DNA of 64,000 nucleotides from positions 868,001-932,000 of the forward strand of contig JARWSJ010000001.1 of the NCBI GenBank assembly GCA_029906195.1. The letters run 5' to 3'. The notes under the pieces were generated by a model that was not told where the DNA came from, did no database searches, and worked only from the letters and a program-made list of their open reading frames with translations. Source of the DNA: Chitinophagaceae bacterium 26-R-25 (lineage in GTDB: Bacteria; Bacteroidota; Bacteroidia; Chitinophagales; Chitinophagaceae). Shown piece after piece: positions 46,683 through 52,668 of the stretch. Within the stretch, counting starts at the first letter, position 1, and each line of letters starts with the position of its first letter. The translations under genes and the position numbers were made by a program.

Positions 46683-46720
46683 AAAAAATTAGGTTGAGAA
46701 TCGATGATCCTCAACCTAAT
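46683..46720 (-). terminator. Terminator hairpin attached to a tRNA-Leu 3'-end copy
   Basis: A perfect 11-bp stem (ATTAGGTTGAG / CTCAACCTAAT) followed on the minus strand by a T-run. It directly follows, in the tRNA sense, the copied tRNA 3' end at 46722-46741. Confidence 0.85.
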
Positions 46721-46721
46721 C

Positions 46722-46741
46722 GTGTGCCCAGGACTGGATTC
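46722..46741 (-). pseudogene. 20-bp exact copy of the tRNA-Leu 3' end (candidate attachment site)
   Basis: These 20 bp are identical to 48877-48896, the last bases of tRNA-Leu(CAG) from the T-loop through the acceptor stem plus three following bases. Identity stops within the T-loop, where tyrosine recombinases often cut. With the intact tRNA it bounds a 2.1-kb segment. Confidence 0.75.
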
Positions 46742-46960
46742 AGACTGGGCGTATATATCATTACGTTATGAAGATCGTGTGTCAAAAAAGTGTCGTCCTC
46801 TTATCCTTTATCAATACAATATACAAGGTTATCAAAAAATGCAAGTGCTTGTGTCATAAATTTGACGCACGTGTGTCATTGGTGAAAAAATAGTTTGAAA
46901 TCGAAAGAATGTGGAGCTAAATGGCAGTTCAACGTTTTTGATTGCGTGTTTCATTTTTAG

Positions 46961-47143
46961 AGAAATCAAAGAAAAGCCGGAACAGGAGTCATTGATGGAT
47001 ATCATTTTGTTGTTCACCCCGTCATTGCCGGGGAAGGTACGCGGTTGTTAGGTGGTATCAATTTGCCGGAGACACTTCAGTTGAAACTCGCCGATGCAAC
47101 GGTTCTGAACCCTGGCATCGTTGCACTTCGTTATTTGAAATAG
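46961..47143 (+). pseudogene. C-terminal fragment of a DHFR/RibD-C family reductase
   Basis: The frame ending at the TAG at 47141 encodes about 60 residues with IDGYHFVVHPVIAGEGTRLL and LPETLQLKLADAT, ending VALRYLK, the typical C-terminus of the single-domain dihydrofolate-reductase-like (RibD C-terminal) proteins of Bacteroidota. Upstream, an in-frame TAG and unrelated sequence show that the N-terminal two thirds are missing. No start codon is available. It lies between two tRNA-Leu 3'-end copies, so it looks like leftover cargo. Confidence 0.75.
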
Positions 47144-47200
47144 ATATTTTTGAAACGACATTGTTTGCCTGATTATTTAAGTACGCCACGCTACATCGCA

Positions 47201-48469
47201 TTAGTGCTGCCAGTTAGCGCTCCAGCCATTGGTCACAATAATGCCTTTTGAAGATCCATCTGCATAGGCCCATGCTACATCTTTTCTCGATCCTGACAGT
47301 GAAGTGTAGGCCACTCTTGTGCCATCGGCTGACCAAGTGGTTGCTGTTCCAGCTTTTATTCCTGCCGCGATCGGCTTTAGTCCGGTGCCATCAGCACTCA
47401 TCGTTCCAATTCGCGTGTCCAGCAGATCAACACCGCTTGGCTGACGAATTTCCATTGCCAGCCTTGAGCCGTCCGGCGACCAGCTTGGCCCAAGGTAGTT
47501 TAGCTCACCGAGAGTCTTTACAACAGGAATTTTGATGAATCCTGTGCCGTCGGGGGCAATCGTATAGATTTCATAAGGGTGGTCTGTGCCTGCAAGATTG
47601 CTGGCGAAGGCGATCTTCGTTCCATCCGGCGACCACGCCGGCTGATCATCTTGCGTATCTCCATCGAATAGCAACGATGGTAATCCACTCGTTGCGCCCA
47701 CCACCCAGATGCTTGTATTGCCATTAATGATCGAAGAATAAGCGATCTTTGTTCCATCTGGCGACCAGGTTGGGTGCCCGCTATAGCTTTCAGTGAAGGT
47801 CCTGCGAATAACATTTGAGCCGTCTGCATTCATGACGTAAATCTCAGGAATACTGGTTCTGTCACTCACGAACGCAATATGTTTTCCGTCCGCAGACCAG
47901 GCGGCCTGGTCATCAAGTCCGGCGCTGTTGGTAAGTCGCTTGATGTTGGAGCCATCAGCATTGCAAGAGTAAATTTCGGCATTGCCATCGCGGTCAGATG
48001 TAAACACGATTTTGCAATCTGTGCATGGAACACGCCGGCTCGTCACCGTAAGCTTCACTGTGTCTTTATCTGACAGACCACCGGCATCTGTCACTTTTAG
48101 TTCAAACTCATAAGTTCCTTCCGCCAGGTTATTTACTGAAGTTAATGCAGCATTCGACGCAGCAATGTTAGGCAACGATGGCCCCGAAATTTTTGTCCAT
48201 AAGTAACCGGTGATATTATTGTCCGGATCAGTTGAACCTCTTCCGTCAAGTGTAGCAGTAGTTGCCGGTAATGTAATTGTCTGATCGGCTCCCGCATTGG
48301 CAACGGGTGGATGATTTGTTGTGCGTATTGAATCGACAAATCTGCAGCTCTCACACGATAATTCCTTTTTGCAGGAAAAGCTTAGCATGGCAAAACACAA
48401 GATCACAAAAATGAGACCCAGCGCTTCTTCAGCATTGCTAACCGTTGAGGATGGGCCTGCTTTAACCAT
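47201..48469 (-). CDS. PKD plus TolB-like (PD40) beta-propeller lipoprotein
   Basis: A 422-residue exported protein. A short leader precedes a hydrophobic segment ending in the lipobox MLSFSC. Residues about 52-145 form a PKD/chitobiase-like domain (PPVANAGADQTITLPATTAT, YEFELKVTDAGGLSDKDTV). Residues about 150-422 are six WD40-like PD40 repeats of the TolB type (VFTSDRDGNAEIYSCNADGS, WSPDGTKIAYSS, WSPDGTKIAFAS). It should be a surface or periplasmic binding scaffold. It stands alone between a tRNA-Leu copy and the intact tRNA-Leu, so it may be island cargo. Confidence 0.85.
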   Translation of the reverse strand: MVKAGPSSTVSNAEEALGLIFVILCFAMLSFSCKKELSCESCRFVDSIRTTNHPPVANAGADQTITLPATTATLDGRGSTDPDNNITGYLWTKISGPSLPNIAASNAALTSVNNLAEGTYEFELKVTDAGGLSDKDTVKLTVTSRRVPCTDCKIVFTSDRDGNAEIYSCNADGSNIKRLTNSAGLDDQAAWSADGKHIAFVSDRTSIPEIYVMNADGSNVIRRTFTESYSGHPTWSPDGTKIAYSSIINGNTSIWVVGATSGLPSLLFDGDTQDDQPAWSPDGTKIAFASNLAGTDHPYEIYTIAPDGTGFIKIPVVKTLGELNYLGPSWSPDGSRLAMEIRQPSGVDLLDTRIGTMSADGTGLKPIAAGIKAGTATTWSADGTRVAYTSLSGSRKDVAWAYADGSSKGIIVTNGWSANWQH

Positions 48470-48836
48470 AAAGAGTTTGTTATGACTGCGAAAAAAAAAT
48501 CGTCGGTATCGCCGTAAAAATGTAAAACTACAAATATTTTCACTGGTTAAGAATAGACGTTGAGTCGGTTAAAAACGGAATAAAAACCTGCCTCTGGTGT
48601 TTTATTTGCTTTTTCACTTGAAATTGTTTTGACGTGGTTTGCGTTTACGCGCATTTTCCAGTATAATAGACCTTTCGGTCATTGCGCATACGCCTTGGTG
48701 TTATAATGATGTTCACTTAGATAAAACCACCAAGAACGTGCCTGTCTTTCTTGTTTTTTTTGACGTGTGTGCCGTTTGTGTGCCGCCTTTTAGAGGTGCT
48801 ATCAAATTGACTATGAAACGATTGGGAACAAGAAAG
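48470..48836. other. Intergenic region before tRNA-Leu, no gene found
   Basis: A 367-bp stretch upstream of the propeller gene. It includes a TetR/NemR-like inverted repeat (48667-48682) beside a TATAAT stretch. I see no coding sequence; a 118-codon open stretch here runs over the tRNA and is spurious. Confidence 0.4.
48667..48682. promoter_or_regulatory. TetR-type operator-like inverted repeat
   Basis: TAGACC-TTTC-GGTCAT is an inverted repeat resembling the TAGACCnnnnGGTCTA boxes bound by NemR-like TetR regulators. No TetR gene is nearby; it may be a relic of lost island cargo. Confidence 0.25.
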
Positions 48837-48876
48837 AAAAAAGGCTTTCAGAATCGGTTGATTTTGAAAGCCTTTT
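48837..48876 (-). terminator. Terminator of tRNA-Leu
   Basis: The stem GGCTTTCA / TGAAAGCC, extended by four A-T pairs, is followed on the minus strand by a T-run, starting 3 nt after the tRNA 3' end. Confidence 0.85.
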
Positions 48877-48879
48877 GTG

Positions 48880-48961
48880 TGCCCAGGACTGGATTCGAAC
48901 CAGCACACCTCGCGGCGCCGCCACCTGAAGACGGTGCGTCTACCAATTTCGCCACCTGGGC
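48880..48961 (-). tRNA. tRNA-Leu (anticodon CAG)
   Basis: An 82-nt class II tRNA folds completely. Acceptor GCCCAGG pairs with CCTGGGC, with discriminator A. The D-arm is GCG/CGC. The anticodon stem CCGTC/GGCGG encloses the loop TTCAGGT (anticodon CAG). A short variable arm (GCC/GGT) and T-arm GCTGG-TTCGAAT-CCAGT follow. CCA is not encoded. It reads CUG codons. Its 3' end is duplicated at 46722 and, degenerately, at 41766. Confidence 0.97.
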
Positions 48962-49030
48962 ATCCTTTAACAGGGGGTGCAAATATAGGAACTAGAAATA
49001 AATAACGGATAAGTTTTTTGAAAAAAATTT

Positions 49031-49100
49031 GAGTAGTGGGTTATGAGTTTTGAGTACTAATAAAAATTTAGCGCAAAAGACTCATAACCCAACTTTCAAT
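49031..49100. repeat. Inverted heptad-repeat element B
   Basis: Left arm 49031-49058 is four 7-bp units (GAGTAGT, GGGTTAT, GAGTTTT, GAGTACT). The right arm 49080-49100 has inverted units (ACTCATA, ACCCAAC, TTTCAAT); ACTCATAACCC is an exact 11-nt reverse complement of the left arm. The right arm ends about 4 nt from the dapD stop codon. Confidence 0.7.
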
Positions 49101-49104
49101 TCTC

Positions 49105-49911
49105 TTACACTGCCACATTAAAGTCGCGCAAAGCATCATTCAAACTTGTTTTCAAGTCTGTGCTTGGTTTACGCTGACCAATGATCAGTGCGCAGCTTAC
49201 ATTATATTCGCCAGCTGGGAATTTTTTTGCATATGTACCAGGAATAACAACACTTCTTGCCGGTACGCGTCCTTTGTATTCGATCGGCTCAGCACCGCTT
49301 ACGTCAATGATCTTCGTGCTTTGCGTTAGTACTACGTTTGCACCCAATACTGCCTCTTTTTCTACACGAACACCTTCTACCACAATACATCTTGAACCCA
49401 CAAATACGCCGTCTTCGATGATTACAGGAGAAGCCTGCAATGGTTCCAACACTCCGCCAATACCTACACCACCACTAAGGTGAACGCCTTTGCCTATTTG
49501 AGCGCAGCTGCCCACAGTTGCCCATGTGTCAACCATTGTACCTTCGTCAACAAAAGCACCAATGTTTACGTAGCTAGGCATTAATACCACATTTTTGGCG
49601 ATGTAAGCGCCATATCTTGCCACAGCGTGGGGAACCGCACGTACGCCCAGTGAAGCATAGTCTTTCTTCAGTTCCATTTTATCATAAAACTCAAACGGAG
49701 GTAATGACATGGTTTTCATTTGCTGAATACCGAAGTACATCAGAATGGCTTGTTTCACCCATTCGTTCACTTCCCAGCCACTTTCTACGGGAGCAGCTAC
49801 TCTCAGTCTTCCTTTGTCCACTTCTTCAATCACCGCTCTTACGGCATCGGCATATTTCGCGTCTTTCAACAATTCGCGGTTTGCCCATGCTGATGTGATC
49901 AATTCTTTCAT
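49105..49911 (-). CDS. dapD: 2,3,4,5-tetrahydropyridine-2,6-dicarboxylate N-succinyltransferase
   Basis: A 268-residue enzyme of lysine and diaminopimelate synthesis, transferring succinyl from succinyl-CoA to tetrahydrodipicolinate in the cytoplasm. The N-terminal helical part carries RVAAPVESGWEVNEWVKQAIL. The middle is a left-handed beta-helix of hexapeptide repeats (VGSCAQIGKGVHLSGGVGIGGVLEP, VIIEDGVFVGSRCIVVEGV). The C-terminus has RVPARSVVIPGTYAKKFPAGEY. Length and motif order match DapD of Bacteroidota, implying the succinylase route to peptidoglycan DAP and lysine. It stands alone; inverted heptad elements flank both ends. Confidence 0.96.
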   Translation of the reverse strand: MKELITSAWANRELLKDAKYADAVRAVIEEVDKGRLRVAAPVESGWEVNEWVKQAILMYFGIQQMKTMSLPPFEFYDKMELKKDYASLGVRAVPHAVARYGAYIAKNVVLMPSYVNIGAFVDEGTMVDTWATVGSCAQIGKGVHLSGGVGIGGVLEPLQASPVIIEDGVFVGSRCIVVEGVRVEKEAVLGANVVLTQSTKIIDVSGAEPIEYKGRVPARSVVIPGTYAKKFPAGEYNVSCALIIGQRKPSTDLKTSLNDALRDFNVAV

Positions 49912-49948
49912 GCTTGAAAATTTTTTGCAAACATAAAGGAATAAGCAG

Positions 49949-50061
49949 TAAGTTTTGAGTTTTGAGTTATGAGTTTTGACTGCTAAGCGTTGAGTGTTGA
50001 AACATAGGTGAATTGTGTATTATAAAATGCAGCTTCCGACTCATCACTCAAAACTTGCCCG
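49949..50061. repeat. Inverted heptad-repeat element C
   Basis: Left arm 49949-49997 is seven 7-bp units of type TGAGTTT (TAAGTTT, TGAGTTT, TGAGTTA, TGAGTTT, TGACTGC, TAAGCGT, TGAGTGT). Right arm about 50038-50061 is three inverted units (read in reverse complement CAAGTTT, TGAGTGA, TGAGTCG). It lies between divergent genes, so it overlaps or adjoins both promoters. Confidence 0.85.
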
Positions 50062-50135
50062 GTAATGGTACAAATTTTACAGGCTGAAATAATGGCCACC
50101 GGGCCAGTCATCGTAACTTTAAAAAAAACTCATTT

Positions 50136-50735
50136 ATGATCACTGCACTAGACAAAAACACAGCCCTTGTGTTGATCGATCTCCAGAAAGGAACCTTGAA
50201 CGCTCAACTGGTCCATCCCGCGAAGGCTGTATTGGCAAACGCAGCAAAACTGCTGGACGCTTTTGGAAATGCAGGTCTGCCGGTTGTGATCGTGCATGTC
50301 AACCCTCTAGGTGCGCCGTGGACGAAAACACGAAAGCAGGTAAGTATGATTCCTGCAGATGCCGAAGGACAAAAAGCGGCAGAGGCAAAAATGCAGGAGG
50401 AGGGCTTCTTTACGATAGTGCCTGAAATTATGCTGCACCCGGGTGACTTGCTGGTTACCAAAAAAACATGGAACGCTTTCTACGAAACCGGGTTGCATGA
50501 CGAGCTGCAAAAAAGAAATGTTACCGGAATTGTACTGGGCGGAGTATCAACAAGCGTGGGTGTGGAAGGTACAGCCAGGGCAGCAAGTGAACTGGGATAT
50601 AATATTACATTGGCCTCCGATGCAACTACCGACAGATTAGCCTCTGCCTACGAACATAGCGTGAACACTATCTTTCCGCGGATCAGCGAAATAGATACTA
50701 CAGACGCGATCATCAAAATGTTGCATGAAAAATAA
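50136..50735 (+). CDS. Isochorismatase-family (cysteine-hydrolase fold) protein without the catalytic Cys
   Basis: A 199-residue Rossmann-like hydrolase. The conserved Asp15 (LVLIDLQKG) and Lys109 (LLVTKKTWNAF) are in place, but where amidase members have GVxTNxCVxxTAR this protein reads GGVSTSVGVEGTARAA, with Gly142 at the cysteine position. That excludes the nicotinamidase/N-carbamoylsarcosine amidase mechanism and is reminiscent of true isochorismatases, which also lack the cysteine. No siderophore or phenazine genes are nearby, so the substrate is open. It stands alone, divergent from dapD. Confidence 0.85.
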   Translation: MITALDKNTALVLIDLQKGTLNAQLVHPAKAVLANAAKLLDAFGNAGLPVVIVHVNPLGAPWTKTRKQVSMIPADAEGQKAAEAKMQEEGFFTIVPEIMLHPGDLLVTKKTWNAFYETGLHDELQKRNVTGIVLGGVSTSVGVEGTARAASELGYNITLASDATTDRLASAYEHSVNTIFPRISEIDTTDAIIKMLHEK

Positions 50736-50823
50736 ATGTCAGAAAGTTATTTATTATTATGCGGCATGACAAACGAATGTCGAAAACAATTATCTTGCTT
50801 GAAATAAGTTCATAACATTTTAT

Positions 50824-51255
50824 ATGGCATTACTAGAAGAACACTTGGTAGTAAAAAAATCAGGTTTACCCAACGCCGGTAAAGGTTTATACACCAGAAG
50901 GCCGATCCCCAAAGGCACCCGCATCGTAGAATACAAAGGCAAATTCACTACATGGAAGGAGGTTGATCATGATGAAGGTAGCAACGGTTATATATTTTTT
51001 GTAAACCGCAATCACGTGATCGATGCCCGTGAAACACCAGAAGAACTTGCACGCTATGCCAACGACGCAAAGGGGTTGCAACGTGTAAAGGGTATTAACA
51101 ATAACAGCGAGTATGAAAAACAGGGGAAAATGGTTTTTATAAAATCACTAAAAGATATTCCCGCCGGCAGCGAAATCTTCGTGTCCTACGGAAAAGAATA
51201 TTGGGACACCGTGAAGGAGAACTTGAAGATTGATAAGGTGAATGGGAAGAAGTAG
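50824..51255 (+). CDS. SET-domain protein (putative protein-lysine methyltransferase)
   Basis: A 143-residue protein consisting of a bare SET domain. The N-terminal SET motif is NAGKGLYTRRPIPKGTRIVEYKG (Gly-x-Gly region for SAM binding at GKGLY). A middle motif RYANDAKG takes the place of the eukaryotic RFxNHxC. The C-terminal motif is AGSEIFVSYGKEYW, with the active-site Tyr in SYGKEYW. Small SET proteins occur widely in Bacteroidota; their substrates are mostly unknown (ribosomal or DNA-binding proteins are candidates). The gene ends 2 nt before the arm of a heptad-repeat element. Confidence 0.88.
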   Translation: MALLEEHLVVKKSGLPNAGKGLYTRRPIPKGTRIVEYKGKFTTWKEVDHDEGSNGYIFFVNRNHVIDARETPEELARYANDAKGLQRVKGINNNSEYEKQGKMVFIKSLKDIPAGSEIFVSYGKEYWDTVKENLKIDKVNGKK

Positions 51256-51257
51256 GA

Positions 51258-51410
51258 GAATTAATAATTAATAATTAAGAATTAATAGGTGTAGCATAGT
51301 GATGGGAGAATACCGGATCATCTGCTATACAAGCAACAGGGCCGCATTCGCTCAAGAATGTGGCCCTGTTAATTACTAATTATTAATTATTAATTCCTAA
51401 TTCTTAATTG
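51258..51410. repeat. Inverted heptad-repeat element D
   Basis: Left arm 51258-51285 is four units (GAATTAA, TAATTAA, TAATTAA, GAATTAA). Right arm 51369-51410 is six inverted units (TTAATTA, CTAATTA, TTAATTA, TTAATTC, CTAATTC, TTAATTG). The left arm starts 2 nt after the SET stop and the right arm ends 2 nt before the ferritin stop; a separate hairpin sits in the middle. Confidence 0.9.
51335..51370. terminator. Central hairpin between convergent SET and ferritin genes
   Basis: A 15-bp stem with one wobble pair (AACAGGGCCGCATTC / GAATGTGGCCCTGTT) and a 6-nt loop. No long T-run follows, but the convergent position suits a bidirectional terminator. Confidence 0.65.
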
Positions 51411-51412
51411 CC

Positions 51413-51925
51413 CTACCGTTTCTTCCCCTCATTCCCTCTATGCAACATAATATCCCTGTCAAAAAGATAGATTCCGCCTTTGTCTTCGCCTACAAGAACC
51501 AGTTTGTCATTTAAGGTTCTGGCAAGATGTTCCTCTTCAATTTGTTCGTTCACGTACCACTGCAGAAAGTTGTGCGTGGCATAATCTCGTTCATTAAGCG
51601 CCATTCCCACCAGCTCGTTAATATTTTCCGATACAATGATCTCGTGTTTTAAAAATTCTTCGAACACCCGCTGAAGAGACAGGAAGGTAATGATCGGTTG
51701 TTCCAGAGCGGGAACGATCGCAAAACCACCACGTTCGTTAATGTAACGGATCAGCTTCAGCATGTGCATGCGCTCTTCATCGGATTGCGTATAAAAAAAG
51801 TTTGTAACACCGTCAAGCCCCGGCTGGATCTCCGCCCAGCTGGCCATTGCCAGGTATGCCTGTGAGCTTTCGGCTTCGAGTTGTACCTGCCTGTTTAGGG
51901 CCTCTTGCATCGTTTTTGATAGCAT
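51413..51925 (-). CDS. Ferritin (non-haem, FtnA-like)
   Basis: A 170-residue four-helix-bundle iron-storage protein. Ferroxidase-centre residues are visible: Glu in LEAESSQAYLAMASWAE on helix A, EERMHMLKLI (ExxH) on helix B, and Glu/Gln in NEQIEEEHLARTLNDKL on helix C/D. Helix E-type sequence ends GIYLFDRDI. Length is normal for prokaryotic ferritin. It oxidises Fe(II) and stores ferric mineral in the cytoplasm. It is a single gene, convergent with the SET gene. Confidence 0.95.
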   Translation of the reverse strand: MLSKTMQEALNRQVQLEAESSQAYLAMASWAEIQPGLDGVTNFFYTQSDEERMHMLKLIRYINERGGFAIVPALEQPIITFLSLQRVFEEFLKHEIIVSENINELVGMALNERDYATHNFLQWYVNEQIEEEHLARTLNDKLVLVGEDKGGIYLFDRDIMLHRGNEGKKR

Positions 51926-52068
51926 GGGTTAATTTTTTACAAACAATATAATGAATTGTACGCTTTTTAGAGTCGTGATATTCCTTAATCTTTTTTGGAA
52001 AAAACACAAGAAACGGTGAACTGTTCAGGAAGTTTTTTGTTACAGTCAAATATGTAATAAACACGCTT

Positions 52069-52197
52069 ATGGATTCCAATCAAGACTTTCCTGAGAAATT
52101 CGTACCACGCGGCGCTGTTGCCTTCTTTTCATTGCTTGTCGCCCTGGGCCTCATCATCTGGTTTACTATATATTTTATCATGCTTTACCGCAGCTAA
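52069..52197 (+). CDS. Cytochrome c oxidase subunit IIa (ba3 type), 42 residues
   Basis: A 42-residue single-helix membrane protein reading MDSNQDFPEKFVPRGAVAFF followed by a hydrophobic helix (SLLVALGLIIWFTIYFIML) and YRS. The GAxAFF...W pattern and position directly before subunit II (11 nt) match the small subunit IIa of Thermus-type ba3 oxidases, which completes the missing helix of subunit II. It is easily missed because it is so short. It is the first gene of the oxidase operon. Confidence 0.85.
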   Translation: MDSNQDFPEKFVPRGAVAFFSLLVALGLIIWFTIYFIMLYRS

Positions 52198-52208
52198 AAC
52201 AATTTACT

Positions 52209-52661
52209 ATGCTGGATAAATTCGAAAGAACAGTAATAGGAGTGGCGCTGCTGGTGTCCGCGCTATTTATATTTTGCCTTTTCTATGCCATGGGGGCAAA
52301 AAAAGGGAACGTTACCGAATGCCTTCCTTACGATAAATCGTACGAAGATGCGCGGGTGAGCCAGGTAGATAAAAATACATACCAGGTTTTTTACGTTGCC
52401 CGCATGTGGAACTTCGAACCTTCTGTTGTTTACATCCCCGTAGGCAGCGAGGTTGATTTTTTTGTAACATCAAAAGATGTGGTGCATGGTTTTGACATTT
52501 CCGAAAAAAATGTAAACCTGATGGGCGTACAGGGTGCTGTGGCAAAAACAACGGTAAAGTTTGACAAACCCGGCGTGTACAAAGTCACCTGCCACGAATT
52601 CTGCGGCACGGGCCACCAGAACATGCAGGCGGAAGTAATCGTTAACTATCCTTCAAAATAA
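52209..52661 (+). CDS. Cytochrome c oxidase subunit II, ba3 type (CuA)
   Basis: A 150-residue subunit with one N-terminal membrane helix (about 10-30) and a periplasmic cupredoxin domain binding the binuclear CuA centre. Ligands are His93 (DVVHGFDI), Cys128, Glu130, Cys132 and His136 (TCHEFCGTGHQNM), with Met139. The single helix instead of two, and the short length, are typical of ba3 oxidases, where subunit IIa supplies the other helix. It receives electrons from cytochrome c; the last operon gene encodes a candidate donor. It is 7 nt before subunit I. Confidence 0.96.
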   Translation: MLDKFERTVIGVALLVSALFIFCLFYAMGAKKGNVTECLPYDKSYEDARVSQVDKNTYQVFYVARMWNFEPSVVYIPVGSEVDFFVTSKDVVHGFDISEKNVNLMGVQGAVAKTTVKFDKPGVYKVTCHEFCGTGHQNMQAEVIVNYPSK

Positions 52662-52668
52662 CCATAAC

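Larger units (their letters stand above)
46418..46960. other. Decayed intergenic region carrying a tRNA-Leu 3'-end copy
   Basis: About 540 bp after the SulP gene. It includes the terminator and tRNA 3'-end copy at 46683-46741. Flanking sequence has no supported gene; an 80-codon open stretch on the minus strand (46472-46714) overlaps the terminator and is not credible. Confidence 0.5.

Noticed and set aside
46472-46714. An 80-codon open frame on the minus strand
   Set aside because: It overlaps the terminator hairpin next to the tRNA-Leu copy and has no recognisable motif.
48639-48995. A 118-codon open frame on the plus strand
   Set aside because: Its C-terminal half is the antisense translation of tRNA-Leu (a well-known false protein pattern containing RTGFEPAH), and the rest has no recognisable features.
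51258-51410. Retron msr/msd or group II intron remnants as an explanation of the inverted arms
   Set aside because: No reverse transcriptase gene lies near any of the elements, and the unit sequence differs between sites.
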